From assembly GCF_003597395.2 (NCBI RefSeq), contig NC_133777.1, forward strand, positions 63,350,405 through 63,414,404: DNA of 64,000 nucleotides, given 5' to 3'. The translations under genes and the position numbers were made by a program. A model generated the notes under the pieces. It did no database searches. It was not told where the DNA came from and saw only the letters and a list, made by a program, of their open reading frames with translations. Shown piece by piece: positions 24,527 to 34,992 of this stretch (positions are counted from its first letter, which is position 1; every line of letters begins with the position of its first letter). The stretch is from Chelonoidis abingdonii (lineage: Eukaryota > Chordata > Testudines > Testudinidae).

Positions 24527-24618
24527 TGTCCAAAATCACCTAAGTGACTTAGGAGCCTAAATTCTGTTTTCAAAAGCGACATTGAAAGTCAATGGGACTG
24601 AGCTTCCTAAATGTGTAA
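24527..24618. repeat. Left arm of a palindromic repeat split by insertions
   Basis: CCTAAGTGACTTAGGAGCC and TTTTCAAAAGCGACATTG, then CAATGGGACTGAGCTTCC, form one arm. The matching arm (ACTTCTGAAAATGGG, TAGGCTCCTTAGTCACTTAA) is at 25,190-25,260. Between them lie two Harbinger-like insertions. Confidence 0.65.
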
Positions 24619-24889
24619 GGCCTAGTCTACACCGGAAACTTCTCCCAGGATTGCTGTATATATACAGTTGTACTGGCAAACCCTCCTAGTGTAGACAGAG
24701 CTTATCCCAGCAAAAGGGGGCTTTTCTTGGTATAGCTACAACTTTGGCAAGTGAAATAAGCTACACTCACACAACCACTTTTATGCCAGTGTAAAAGACT
24801 AGGGCTTTTACTGGTATACAAATATCATTAAAAAATTATCCCCCAACCAAACTGCTATACTGGCAAATCTTTCTAGAGAAGACCTTGCC
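24619..24889. mobile_element. Harbinger-like MITE, 271 bp
   Basis: It begins GGCCTAGTCTACACC after a TAA trinucleotide and ends TCTAGAGAAGACCTTGCC, the inverted counterpart with several changes. GGCC(T)NGTCTACAC ends with a TWA target are typical of a large set of turtle MITEs that I associate with PIF/Harbinger. The superfamily assignment is inferred from the ends and the trinucleotide. Confidence 0.6.
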
Positions 24890-24895
24890 ACACAT

Positions 24896-25186
24896 TAAAT
24901 CTACACTATGAGCTAGGGGTAGGATTCCCCTGCTCCTGTCCTCATAAATAGCAGCGTAGCTATGGTAAAGCAGGCAGTGGAGGCACAGCTGAACCGTGCT
25001 GAATAAATACCCACCGGTTTCAGGCAGGGTTGTGTGTGGCCTGGCTCAGCCATGCCTCTGCTACTTCTACCAGCGCTACTGTGGCTACATTGTTATTTAT
25101 ACTTGCACTAGCTCAACAAGGGATAGCGTGACTGTGGGTGCATAAGCCCGGGAATCACACCCCTAGCTCATCTTATAGACATAGCC
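24896..25186. mobile_element. Second Harbinger-like MITE, adjacent to the first
   Basis: The left part, TCTACACTATGAGCTAGGGG, is mirrored by CCCCTAGCTCATCTTATAGAC at 25,160-25,180, and the next bases also correspond (TAGGATTCCCC against GGGAATCACA). It lies only six bases after the first element, and both sit inside the same palindromic repeat. Confidence 0.6.
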
Positions 25187-25189
25187 AAA

Positions 25190-25262
25190 GTCACTTCTGA
25201 AAATGGGATGTAGGCTCCTTAGTCACTTAAGCTTTTGAAAGTTTTACCCAATATCCTTTTCA
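25190..25262. repeat. Right arm of the split palindromic repeat
   Basis: See 24,527-24,618. AGTCACTTCTGAAAATGGGA and GGCTCCTTAGTCACTTAAGC are the inverted counterparts of the left arm. Confidence 0.6.
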
Positions 25263-26045
25263 GATCTAGGAACAAGAGCCAGCTGCCGCAGGGAAGTCAG
25301 CAAACAAAACAGGTGTTTTTCTTTAACAATATGGAAAAACAACAAAGTTTTGCAGACAGCTTTTCAAAATAAACACATGGGGTCACACTCATCTGGAAAG
25401 GGTAAGAACAAGCACTGATTCACACAGCCAGGAAGTTACTGCTTATGGGGAGCAGGAAGTACCAATAATGAGAATTGCAATTCCATGGAGCTCACAAGTA
25501 TAGGCGATTGACTGTTCAAAGCCCAGATCTGAACGGAACATGTTTGTAGCAGGTGGTATTATTTTAACCTTACAGTTTCCAGATAACTCCAACAATGTAC
25601 CTTATTAAGCCCACAACTTTAAAACCACACCATGTGGTTCTTTTTTGAAAATATTTTTTTATTATCAAGACCTACTCTTGACATATGTTCAATGGTGTAT
25701 TTATAAACCACAGGTATAATAATGTTACCCCTGTTGACCTGAGCAGTTAGCCAATATTCAGGGTCTTGTGGTTGTTTTCATTTGGAGAAACTGATGATGG
25801 AGTCAGATATTTCTTTGGTGTACTCTTGTTTATTTAGAATGTACACAAAGTCCTGTTTTCCTGAACACAGCAGGAATCAAACAACTGCAGATGGTTTCTA
25901 CGCTCACAGTTCCAAGCTTCTTTCCAGGCAGCAGTCTACCCAAAACCTCTCTCTCCTAGCTTTTTCCCCAGGGTCACACTAGAATTGCTTCTTCTCTGGA
26001 GCTTCCATGATCCCTTTTCTGTGTGCCTCTGCAGTGCCTCTGCTG
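25263..26045. other. No gene; possible old LTR-like sequence on the minus strand
   Basis: The segment from about 25,800 resembles a turtle LTR read in reverse: TTGTTTATTTAGAATGTACA would give an AATAAA signal on the minus strand, followed by CAGCAGGAATCAAACAACTG and CAGGCAGCAGTCT. I cannot define LTR ends, so this stays a suggestion. Confidence 0.3.
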
Positions 26046-26065
26046 CCTCTCTCTCTCTCTCTCTC
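26046..26065. repeat. (CT)n microsatellite
   Basis: About 20 bases of CT. Confidence 0.95.
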
Positions 26066-26639
26066 ACAAACACATCAACCACTACCCAGCCCTTGCTGCC
26101 TGCATCCAGCCCCCGCTGTCTGCACCCAGCCCCCAGTGAAACACCTCTACTCCATAGCTCAGCTCCTGACTGGCCTTACACGTTGCTGCAGGCTTTTCTG
26201 TTTTCAGCTATCAATTTCACAAAAGAGGTTAATGGCTTCTTACATTGGTCCTGAATGAAGGACTATTGCCCACCAGTTCCCGTGAGGTTTCACTCAACTC
26301 CAAGTGTAGGATCACAGATCATTTAGATGTTTTTTTTTCAATATCTGAGAAATTATCTAAGGAACAGCAAAAGCTGCCTCATCTAGGTCTATATTAGTCT
26401 AAATGTCATTACTAGTCACATAGAAGTGTTGTAGGTCTGTCTTTGTGTGTTTAACATCTTACATCCCCGTTGTTAAAATGGCTTTCATTGCATTCCCCAT
26501 TAAGACAGATAAACAGTGCACTAAATTCTTATAACAGAGGCTATCAGTATATGATGCCTCCAAAATAGAACCACACAGGAAAAAGCATTCCCAGTGCACT
26601 GGATTCCTCCCTCTGCCCCAGGAAGTGATCTTTAAATGT
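26066..26639. other. Nothing recognised
   Basis: C-rich then AT-rich sequence without supportable features; overlapping proline/serine frames near 26,000-26,258 are low-complexity by-products. Confidence 0.5.
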
Positions 26640-27010
26640 ATCAGATGCTCTAGGAAGAGTCAATATAGTGGCAATAGCACAGCACTGGGGTGACAGGTGT
26701 CCCTAAAGAGATGGGGCTGCTGTGTTCTGGATCTGTTTTAAAGTCAGTCTGTTCATTACCAACTACAGGAAGTTGCAGCAATCCAGGCTGGAGGCCATGA
26801 AGTTGACTGCAAACCTTTTTTGGCCAAGACATTGCTGGGGTGCAGCCTCATGGCCAGCTGAGAGTGAAAGGTTATTTTTGTTGTTGTTGGGTTTTTTTTG
26901 GCAGTTATCACTATTTGACTGGTTGGAAGCAGTGAAGAATCCAGAACTCCAAGGTTACAGACAATGACCAAGTAGTCCCATCCAGATGCAGATATTAGAC
27001 TCAACTTCAT
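26640..27010 (-). pseudogene. Decayed LINE reverse transcriptase C-terminal fragment (L2/CR1 type)
   Basis: On the minus strand, pieces of the C-terminal part of an L2/CR1-clade reverse transcriptase can be read in order across several frames. First comes a NLGVLDSSLL segment near 26,925-26,965 (compare the family's LGV..DSSL), then AVNFMASSLDCCNFL near 26,765-26,810 (compare the family's HAFVTSRLDYCNSL). Next is KQIQNTAAPSL near 26,720-26,750 (family: LQ.VQNAAARL), and last a HLSPQCC..ILTLP piece near 26,650-26,700 (family: HVTPVL..LHWLP). The order and spacing fit the family. Frame changes and at least one stop (TAG before LVMNRQ) show it is dead. The fuller RT and the endonuclease domain are not visible upstream. 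The open frames on both strands here are shadows of this relic. L2 against CR1 cannot be decided by eye. Confidence 0.6.
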
Positions 27011-27206
27011 GCTAGTGGTACCACAAAAAAGAATTGGCTGTAGTGAGGAGGGGAGAGCGAACCCAGAAACAAAGGAAGGGTCAACACTTGTGTCAGAAAT
27101 AGTGGAAACATTTTTTCCTGCCTAATCTCAAATGATACAGAATCCTACATGACATTTTCATTTTCAAGACAGTAAATGACAGAAGGGCCAGAAATAAACA
27201 GGAAGG

Positions 27207-27274
27207 GTGAAATCCTGGCCCCACTGAGAGCAATGGGAGTTTTGCCATTGATTTCAGTGGAGTCAGGATTTCAC
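27207..27274. repeat. Short palindromic ancient repeat, 68 bp
   Basis: GTGAAATCCTGGCCCCACTGA is answered by TCAGTGGAGTCAGGATTTCAC as the opposite arm, with an inner palindromic core (CAATGGGAGTTTTGCCATTG). Same family style as 2462-2535. Confidence 0.7.
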
Positions 27275-27322
27275 CCCCAAAATTGTATTACAACTGAATT
27301 ACTGGGATTGGTATATTTGTTA

Positions 27323-27465
27323 GGCCAGGTCTACACTAAAAAGTTAGGGTGATCCAGCTATGTCACTCTGAGGTGTGAAAAATCCACCCCCCCGAGTGAC
27401 ATAGTTAAATTGTTAGACAGCGGTAGGATGATGGCAGAATTCTTCCATTGACCTCGCACTGGGTG
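27323..27465. mobile_element. Truncated Harbinger-like MITE
   Basis: Starts GGCCAGGTCTACACTAAAAA right after TTA. Its inner part has the mirrored words ATGTCACTC and GAGTGACAT around a C-rich loop. The right terminus is not visible, so it is probably truncated near 27,465. Family placement is from memory of turtle MITEs with this start. Confidence 0.6.
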
Positions 27466-28794
27466 CAGGGATCAAGGTGGGGGAAACTGCAAAGCCATTT
27501 TGCCTTGGGCTAGAAAACCAGAAGTGCCATGGAGAGGAGGAGCAGGCAGAGCAGGCCTGGGATGGGAGTGAGCACCATGTCTCACAGCCCGTGGTCCAAG
27601 AGGCTTTATGTGCCTTGCCCTGCAAAGCTTTGTGGTGCCTGCCTGGAGCACGCAGCAGCCTGCACTGATTGTTGCATAAATCCTCTGTTGCAGGGCTGGT
27701 GAGACTCTATCTGCAGATGGGGGGTGCCCGCAGGTGTCTGCAGGTTCCCCCAGGCTCCTGGGTGCCTCAAACAGTAACTCCAGCTAACATGATTGCCCAT
27801 CCCCCCTAAATTGAGGCCTACTCACATTTCTACTTCTAGCTATGCCGCTGGTTCTGGTCACGTTAGCAATTAACCCAGAGACTGCAGTTTGTCATCCAAA
27901 CCCCCATACTACCCCCAACACAAAATCGACAACAATGTAGTTCTGCACTGTAACCAACATCAATCTGGATTCTGGATTCAGATTTAGAAAGGGGGGGGAA
28001 GCCATTTCCCTTATCAATTCATCCACAGAAACTCACCACAGTATGACAAATAATTCAGCTATGTAGATGCTATTAATAAGCTCAATTATCTAATTTTTGC
28101 AGTGTCTGACTTTTGGATGATGCCTATTTAAGGAAAAAAACCCATAAATGTGTAGGCACTTTCCTCCTTCCTCAGCTGTCACATGCCAAAGAGCCCCCTT
28201 TCCTAGACAGAAGGCTAGAAAGATATTCTTCAGAGCCAGGTCCAGTTTCTAGCTCATTCCCACAGCAGTAGAAGCGCTATTTGCAAGGCCACACTGGTAA
28301 ATGGTTCAAGGCACCAATCACTTTGTGGGGGGCTGAACTCCCACTAACTCCAATGGTAGTTGAGTGCACAGAGGCCCTGGCAGAAATACTTAGGCACTCT
28401 GCAGGATCAAGCCATTAGGACTGAATTCTACTCCATTGCAATCTGGCAGGGAACAACTGTGGGAAAATCCCAGAAATTTATTGAAACAGTCTTACTATTA
28501 AAGATCTAGTGCTTCCACTGCAAATGGGAACAACTCCAAATGAGATTTCTGAGCTAGTGTCTCTTAAAGTCACTTGCTTTGGCTTTGCAAAATACAAGCC
28601 CTTCTGGTCTGCTATAATTAAAGTTTTTGGGGACATGTCTGAAACAACAAGAGAGGGGAAGTTAGGAATGTGTATGTTATAATTTACACCTTTATCCGGC
28701 CCCTAAACCTGTAAATTGCATCAACTTAGTCTCCTCCCATCAGCCCACTACTGTCATGTAACTTGCACTTTCCTGTCATCACTTCTGAATTTGA
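27466..28794. other. Nothing recognised
   Basis: No repeat end or coding evidence. GC-rich frames at 27,413-27,800 on both strands are of equal quality and look like chance. Confidence 0.45.
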
Positions 28795-28950
28795 TCCATT
28801 GAGGCCTAGTGGTTGAATACTTTCGGAGCCGTTCTGGCCCTCAGCTTAACCATCCATTAAATGGGTACTGTATAGCAGGAACATCAAAGGGTTTGTATGC
28901 ATTTCTTTAATGTTTATAAGGCACTTTAAAATCTTTGGCTAGGCATGCAA
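28795..28950 (+). repeat. MIR-like SINE copy
   Basis: GGCCTAGTGGTTGAATACTT, GCCCTCAGCTTAACC, CCATTAAATGGGTACTGTA and TGTTTATAAGGCACTTTAAAATC follow the MIR order of A-box head, CORE end, TAAAATGGG and the AAAGCACTTTGAAATC tail. Confidence 0.55.
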
Positions 28951-29924
28951 AGTATTTCTATTGTTATGAGCTGGACACAAGCTTGTTATGGGTGAGTTAA
29001 AACCCCATCTAAGACAAAGGGAGCATGTGACCCTGCCCAGGAGTTTTGGCTGCATATTGTAAAAACTGGGAAAGATGGACAGAAGAGCCTAAAGGAGCAG
29101 CTGAAAGCACAGTGACTGATCCTGGAAGAAACTTGAGGAAAGGTTTGGGGAGCAGGCTGAAAAGGGTGTTCTTTGTGCTATGAGCAGTAGACACCGTTTC
29201 TTTCTATTTGATTCCTTCTGCCTTCAGAGATGCAGGACTTTGTACAGTCTGTGTAAATAAACAAAACTGCATCAAAGAAAATACCAGACTCCATCAATCT
29301 CTGCATCCAACTGGAACATCCTCAGGGTCCTGAAACTTTGATTAGCTGCTCAGGTCAAAAGGGGCAACACTATTATTCAAACTGGGGACTCAGAGCTGAA
29401 GGGCTGCCACATATGACTAATTACCAGGACTATGAGCTATTCAGTACCCATCATCAGCCTGCCACAAGATCACAGATGATCTTATGAAAAAAAGAGATTC
29501 CTGACAGTAGAATTAATTGTATTTCTCCTTTTGAATAAAAATAACTTAATTTCTTCCACTAATAGAATGCATAACAGGAAATCATTATTTTCAAAAGTAT
29601 AACTCAATGCTGGTTTCATTACTTTCACTGGAATGGAAGGTTTCCTGAAATGCATTTTATACTAACAGATTCTCCTCCTGTCTCCCGCCTAGATACCACA
29701 CATTAAATGGCATTCCATGCAAGTTAGTGAGGGATCATTAGTGGGAAATTGTTGCTTCTTGCCCAACCAGTTCATTGGAGATTATGCACCTTTCATTGTC
29801 TGAACTTGAATAGTTTACAGGGCTATCCATAGACAAGGCAGATGCTCAACCCCCATCGAGTGGATCAGACACATACATGATCCTTAACACACAAAAGAAA
29901 GAAAAGTAAAATAATATACTCTGC
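28951..29924. other. No gene; possible LTR-like sequence near 29.13-29.34 kb
   Basis: GTGTAAATAAACAAAACTGC at about 29,250 contains AATAAA in a context I have seen in turtle LTR-type repeats, but no ends can be placed. The rest is featureless. Confidence 0.3.
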
Positions 29925-30115
29925 ACTTATAGAGCATCTTCTATCCAAGAATTTCCAACCTGGGTAATAATCCCAGAACCATTGAGGAGTGAAGTTGCTT
30001 GCCCATCTTGACGCAACAAGTCAGTTGCAGTGTTGGGAATAAAATAGAAGTATCTGAACACCCAATGCCTTCCTATAGCCACCAGATGATGTTGCTTCTA
30101 AATGCTACTTTAAGA
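29925..30115 (-). repeat. MIR-like SINE copy (reverse)
   Basis: Read in reverse the order is MIR: CTCTGCACTTATAGAGCATCTTC (tail), GGGTAATAATCCCAGAACC, GAAGTTGCTTGCCC, ACGCAACAAGTCAGTTGCAG and GGGAATAAAATAGAAGTATC (head). Moderately decayed. Confidence 0.5.
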
Positions 30116-32269
30116 GCTGTTGCTGTACAAAGAAGGGTTCTGGTTTTTATTGTATTGGGAAGGAAACAAAGGGGGTTTGTTTTCTAAATCTTCCCCAATT
30201 CTTTAAATTTTATTTTCACTTCTCTGCAGTTCCTGTCCCCCTCAGTTTCTGTGGCTCCTGTCCTTTCACTCCTCTGAAGAGTCTCTTTTCACTCTGCTGC
30301 TCACTGTCACTTTTGTTGATGAGCTTCACTGAGAGAAACAGAGTTGAGCAGCTCCTAACCAGGATTTACACTGATCCTGTCATTCCTACGTTAATGGAGT
30401 TATACAAAGAAAATCCCAGAGTTAACATTTATTTATTTATCTCAGGCTATGTTAGTGGCAGAAATCCTGTATTGTGTCATTAAAATAAAATCAATACAAC
30501 TAATTAGTGGGGGGAAACATAATAACAATTTCAGGGGACAATAGAGGAGTCTGAAGTGCTGTAATTACAATTAACCCAGCTGGCAATGCTTAAATATCTG
30601 GAAATAGAACCTATGGGCCTTCTTGGCAATCCCAGTATAAATAAATAAATTTAAAAATCTTGTACATGCAAACACATGCACACACACGTCCTTGCTCCAA
30701 AAAGAGTTCCAGCTCAACAAAATCAAACTGAAACTATACCAAAGGCTGTTCTGAGAACTACATGGCAAATGAGACAACACAGGAGTTAAAAGTCCTTGAT
30801 CACAGATACCATTCTGTTTTGGTTGGGTCTGACCGTCAGCATTGGTAGATGTTAAATATCTATGCTCTTGCGTTGTTCTGCCGGCAGGCTGGAATGCAAG
30901 AGACGTGCTTCTCTCATTCCAGTGGATGGCAGGGACTCACAGGGCTAGAGAGGCAGCACGTGAAGAAGCAGCACGTTCAGTGTCTGTGTAGGAAGTAGGG
31001 CCTGGTATTTCTCAACAGCAACGCCTCTGGCTGAATAAGGAGCAGCAGGAACTAACTCCCAGAGGAGTCTCATCCAGTCCCTCTCCTTCAGAAAGATAAT
31101 GGGAGGAAAACAGGTCACAGAGTATGAGGGTAGAAGAGATGATAAAGGGGATTCTTCAGGTTTCTCACAAAAATATGGAAGACTGACCAAAAATATCCTC
31201 CTATGCTTCATTACTGAGAGATTTTATGACATAGACTTCTCTCCTGGCAGGCACAGTCACAGTTTCGCACGTGTACCAATGATTTGTAATCATTGCTAGG
31301 CACTGAGGAAGTTTCATCCCCAGCACAAGACTCAGCCTGCAAGTGTGAACCATCCTGCAACTGAATCAAAGCTGACATGTGCAATAGCTTCCCCAGATGA
31401 AAAATCTGGGTTTCACTCGGCAAAATGTATTGCAAGAAAATGGAACCATTTTAACAAAGCCCATTTTCAGGGCTTTGCTTCCCCCACTTTCCTGAAACTT
31501 TGTGAATCCTCAGTTTGCAAATGTCACATCCTTATTTTATCTTTATGTCACCACAGTTCTACTATGGCAACTGATTTTTGGGATGGGCCCAAATCAAACC
31601 GCTGCCAGATCCAAAGACTCTTGAACTTTAGGGAAGTGTGGTTCTAGATCAGAACTTTGTGGGTTGGCTCTCATCTCCGATTAGCTGGCAAAAGCCAAAG
31701 GAATATCATCCTTCACATCTGTATTTGTCGCTGTCACAGAAATGGGTAGAGCTGGTTCTGGCTCTTCACTGTACAGCAAAGCATGGAAAAGGAAAGTAAA
31801 GAGCTGGTACTCCAAAAGCAGAAGTGGCTTTTAGGAGGGCAATGCCTACAGAATCGAAGGAGGAAATTAAGCATCTGATAAACTTCTTTAAGATCAAACA
31901 TTTTTAAAGCACAGAAATGACTTAGTGAAAGACAGATGACAGGCCAGAAGATCAGTGACACAGTGTTAAGCAGGACTAACATGCCAATGAGCAACACAAC
32001 CGTGTGAGACACAACTGAAAGGTACAGCCCCTGACCCTCCCTACAGCCCCTTTGTACTGTTCTAGTGGCACAAATGGGCCATAACACTTGCTGCACCAAC
32101 CAGCTGAGGACTCTACCATGCCAGTTAAACTGGCTCTAGGAGACCAGGAATGAGGAGCTTGCCCAATAGTTGAGGTTCTCCTCCATGCAGTTGTGCTGCA
32201 GTGACACAGACTGTTCTCAACATTAAGCAAACAGTGCGATATCCACTTACCACAAGTACATTTGCTTAT
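30116..32269. other. No gene or repeat recognised
   Basis: Unique-looking sequence with overlapping frames of up to about 120 codons on the minus strand (31,734-32,305). These have no domain; two overlapping readings are equally long, which argues for chance. Confidence 0.45.
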
Positions 32270-34992
32270 GAGGGCTGGATTAAGACCTTTAGAGACCCAA
32301 AGCACTGAAAAGATTATGGTGCCAGCCCCTGCCCCCCATGTAATTCAAAATAAAAACAATACTATACCATAAAAATAATTTTTTGAAATGATACAAAACT
32401 TACATGTATGCTGAAATTAAAATAGCTTCTTTCTAGATTTTCTGATTGCAAAATTCTGGATAAAGTCATTGAAGGTGAATCAACGAAGCACGTCCCCTTC
32501 CATACACAATAGGGAAAGTGAATCAAGTCAGTCCTGACACATTTTTGTTCTCTGAGGGTTTTTTATTCTTTTCAGCTGAGAAAAAGAGCATTCTGCGGAT
32601 CAGTTAGTAATCATCAATGTTAGAAAAATACGTAGTGCGATCTCTACATTTGGAAATACACATTATATTCCGTCTTTAAATATTGTGTCATGAAGATCAA
32701 TGTGACTTAATTTCATTTTTCTTGTTTCATTAAATTTTGCGCACATAAAACAGTGGAACTGCCGTACTTCTCCACAGAGGTTCATGTTCAAGTCAACAGG
32801 GTATGAGTCAACTAGCTTTTGGGAACCTTGTGAATATTGTTCGTCAGATAAGTCCATATCATTTAGAAAAGAAAATCTACTTGATACTTCTTTGTACACT
32901 TCACCTCTCCTCTTCATATGAGCTTCAAGTGTATCAATTACAGTGTAGTTAGTAGAAATGTGAAATCTGTCTCTAGGATTCAATGCTGTTTCTGTTGCAC
33001 TGCTATCATTTGCTTGTTTTTTCCCAATTCGCTTGTGGGATTGGGCTTCTTTGTAGTTAGTATCAGGCAAGATATCTTTTGATATGTCTTCAAATCTTTC
33101 GAAATCATTCCTCACAGTGTGTAAGTGGTCTGCTAATGATTGACAGAGGTCTGCACATGTTTTCAAATCCAATTCTTTTTCTTGGAGAGCTTGACTTGTG
33201 TGGTAAAAGTGTTGTAAAATTTCACTCCACGTGGTCAACATGAATACAAACTCTAGTTCTTGCATCATGTTTTCTGCCTCTCGTATAGTTTCTCCCTTTT
33301 GTGATTGGTCTTCAGCTATACTTTCTAATGCATCCACAATCTTTGAGTCAGACTCCAGACTTGCACTTGTTGCCACTGCATGTGCCTCCCAGCGAGTATT
33401 AGAAAGAGATTTCAACACACGATCATTGACCAAATATGTTTTAAGAACTGCCCATTGGTGTGTTGAGGCAGAAAAAAATGTATAAAGTAACTGGACTGTT
33501 GAGAAAAACCTTACTGCCACTGGACAACAATCAACAGCACTGCAGCCAATAAGACTGAGAGAGTGTGCAGCACATGGTATGAATATGGCATATTTGTTCT
33601 GTTCTAAAAGCTTCTTCGCATTCCTTGATAATGCCCTGACATGTTGGCAGCGTTGTCATAAGATTGACCTCTGCACTTTGAGAAATCTGTTTTGCCAACT
33701 TGGCACAGATAATGCAGTACAGTACTTGATTTGCATTTCTTCACCAGTGTGGCTTTTCAAATTGAGGAATGTTATAAATCATTCCAACTGGTTTTCCATC
33801 TGTGGGAGACAGATATCTTAGTACAATACTAAATTGATCAATATGTGAAAGATCAGGTGTAGAGTCGACAGACAAACTGAAGTACCCAGCAGTACTTATT
33901 TCATCCACAACAGCTGAATGAACTTTGTCACTCATTAGACCAAAGAGTTCATCACATATTGTCTTGGATAAGTATGATGGGTTACCTTTGCCAGCATTCC
34001 CATATTTTGAGATATGGCCTGCTAAAAATGGGTCAAAGTGAGACACAAGATCCAACAATCCCAAGAAATTTCCATTCTGCAATGATCCAAATGTGTCATT
34101 TGATCCCCAGAAAGGCAGACCAAGTTCAGCTAATGTTTGAATAACAGCTATAACACGCTGCAAGACGTTGCCAGTATTCACACTCCCCTTTAATTTGTTC
34201 TTCCAATTTTTGTGTCAATCCAAAGTCCTGTCTTTGATTTAAATATGTCAACATTGAATCTCTGTGAATAGTGCTATTTTCATGTTGTTCAATTAAAACA
34301 GTATTCTGCCAGTCACTAAATCCATCTGCAGCAAACCAGGATGTTGAAGGTTTATATGCAAAAAGTTTGCAAACACAACAGTACACAGACCCTGTTGATG
34401 ATGAATACACTAGCCATTCTCGAGTGTATTTCTCACCATTCACTTTCATGATGAAAAATATTTTTTGTGGACAATATCTTGTTTGTTTGCCAGCGGTAAA
34501 AGTCCAACGTGAGTTCTCAAATGGCCCAGTGTGATGTTGACAGTCATTTGGTCCACGATCTATCCAGTAAGCTCATTGGTACTGAAATCAACCCACATAC
34601 CACAATCTTTTCTCCTATTATTTACAGCGTGAGCAGGGTCAGTCTCTGACACAGCCACACCTTCTAGAACAACATCTGTTTTACCACCAGGAGTAGGATG
34701 ATCAGTTACAGTCTCTGATTTCCTCGCATTATTTCGATCTACATTAGTAGGATGCCCCCTGCTTTAGGTGGGGATAAGTAATAAAAAGAGAACAGAAAAA
34801 TGGGGGAAGAGAGTGTAGTGGAGTGTAAGGAAGTCTAAAAAAGCTCTGATTTCTCCCATGATGACTACTTCAGTGCTTTTTTTGAAATATCAAATATCAA
34901 TTTTTTAAAAAATCTCATTTTTTTTTGGTGCTCCCTGCTTTGCTGGTGCCCTAATTACATGCTTAGTCTGCCTGTTGGGTAATCCAGCCCTG
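32270..34992 (-). mobile_element. Relic of an autonomous hAT transposon, ~2.7 kb
   Basis: The left end (G)AGGGCTGGATTA and the right end TAATCCAGCCCTG are inverted repeats. TGCTTAT is found directly outside both ends (32,263-32,269 and 34,993-34,999), consistent with an 8-bp target duplication with one changed base. The transposase relic lies inside on the minus strand and fills most of the element. Length and architecture fit a full-length hAT of the ZMYM1-like type, so the copy is essentially complete but mutated. The subterminal part near 34,910-34,975 carries a T run, then GGTGCTCCCTGCTTTGCTGG. Confidence 0.85.
32417..34740 (-). pseudogene. hAT transposase relic (ZMYM1/DUF4371 type), disrupted
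   Basis: In a live element the product would bind the transposon ends and cut and paste them in the nucleus. Reading from 34,740 leftwards: a TTF/BED-like zinc-finger region (34,126-34,449) has the hallmark REWLVYS...VYCCVCKLF. The DUF4371 part (33,741-34,181) contains SLSVDSTPDLSHIDQFS, holding the first catalytic Asp. A short frame near 33,590-33,660 has RGQSYDNAANMSGHY with the second catalytic Asp. Then NKYAIFIPCAAHSL runs into the long frame 32,663-33,520, which has the conserved LSNTRWEAHA motif. Directly after its TAA stop, in the same frame, the C-terminal hATC dimerisation domain continues (FPNVEIALRIFLTL, SAECSFSQLKRIKN) with three further in-frame TGA stops, ending at 32,417. At least three frame changes occur upstream of 33,520. 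It is dead as a gene. Domesticated ZMYM proteins are related, but nothing here suggests an intact host gene. Confidence 0.85.

Noticed and set aside
31734..32305. Two overlapping minus-strand frames of 121 and 109 codons
   Set aside because: Two phases open over the same DNA with Cys/Leu/Ser-rich, non-conserved content, ending where the hAT relic begins.
32417..34740. Domesticated host gene of the ZMYM type
   Set aside because: Multiple in-frame stops and frame changes, plus intact-looking transposon ends and a flanking duplication, identify a dead transposon copy.
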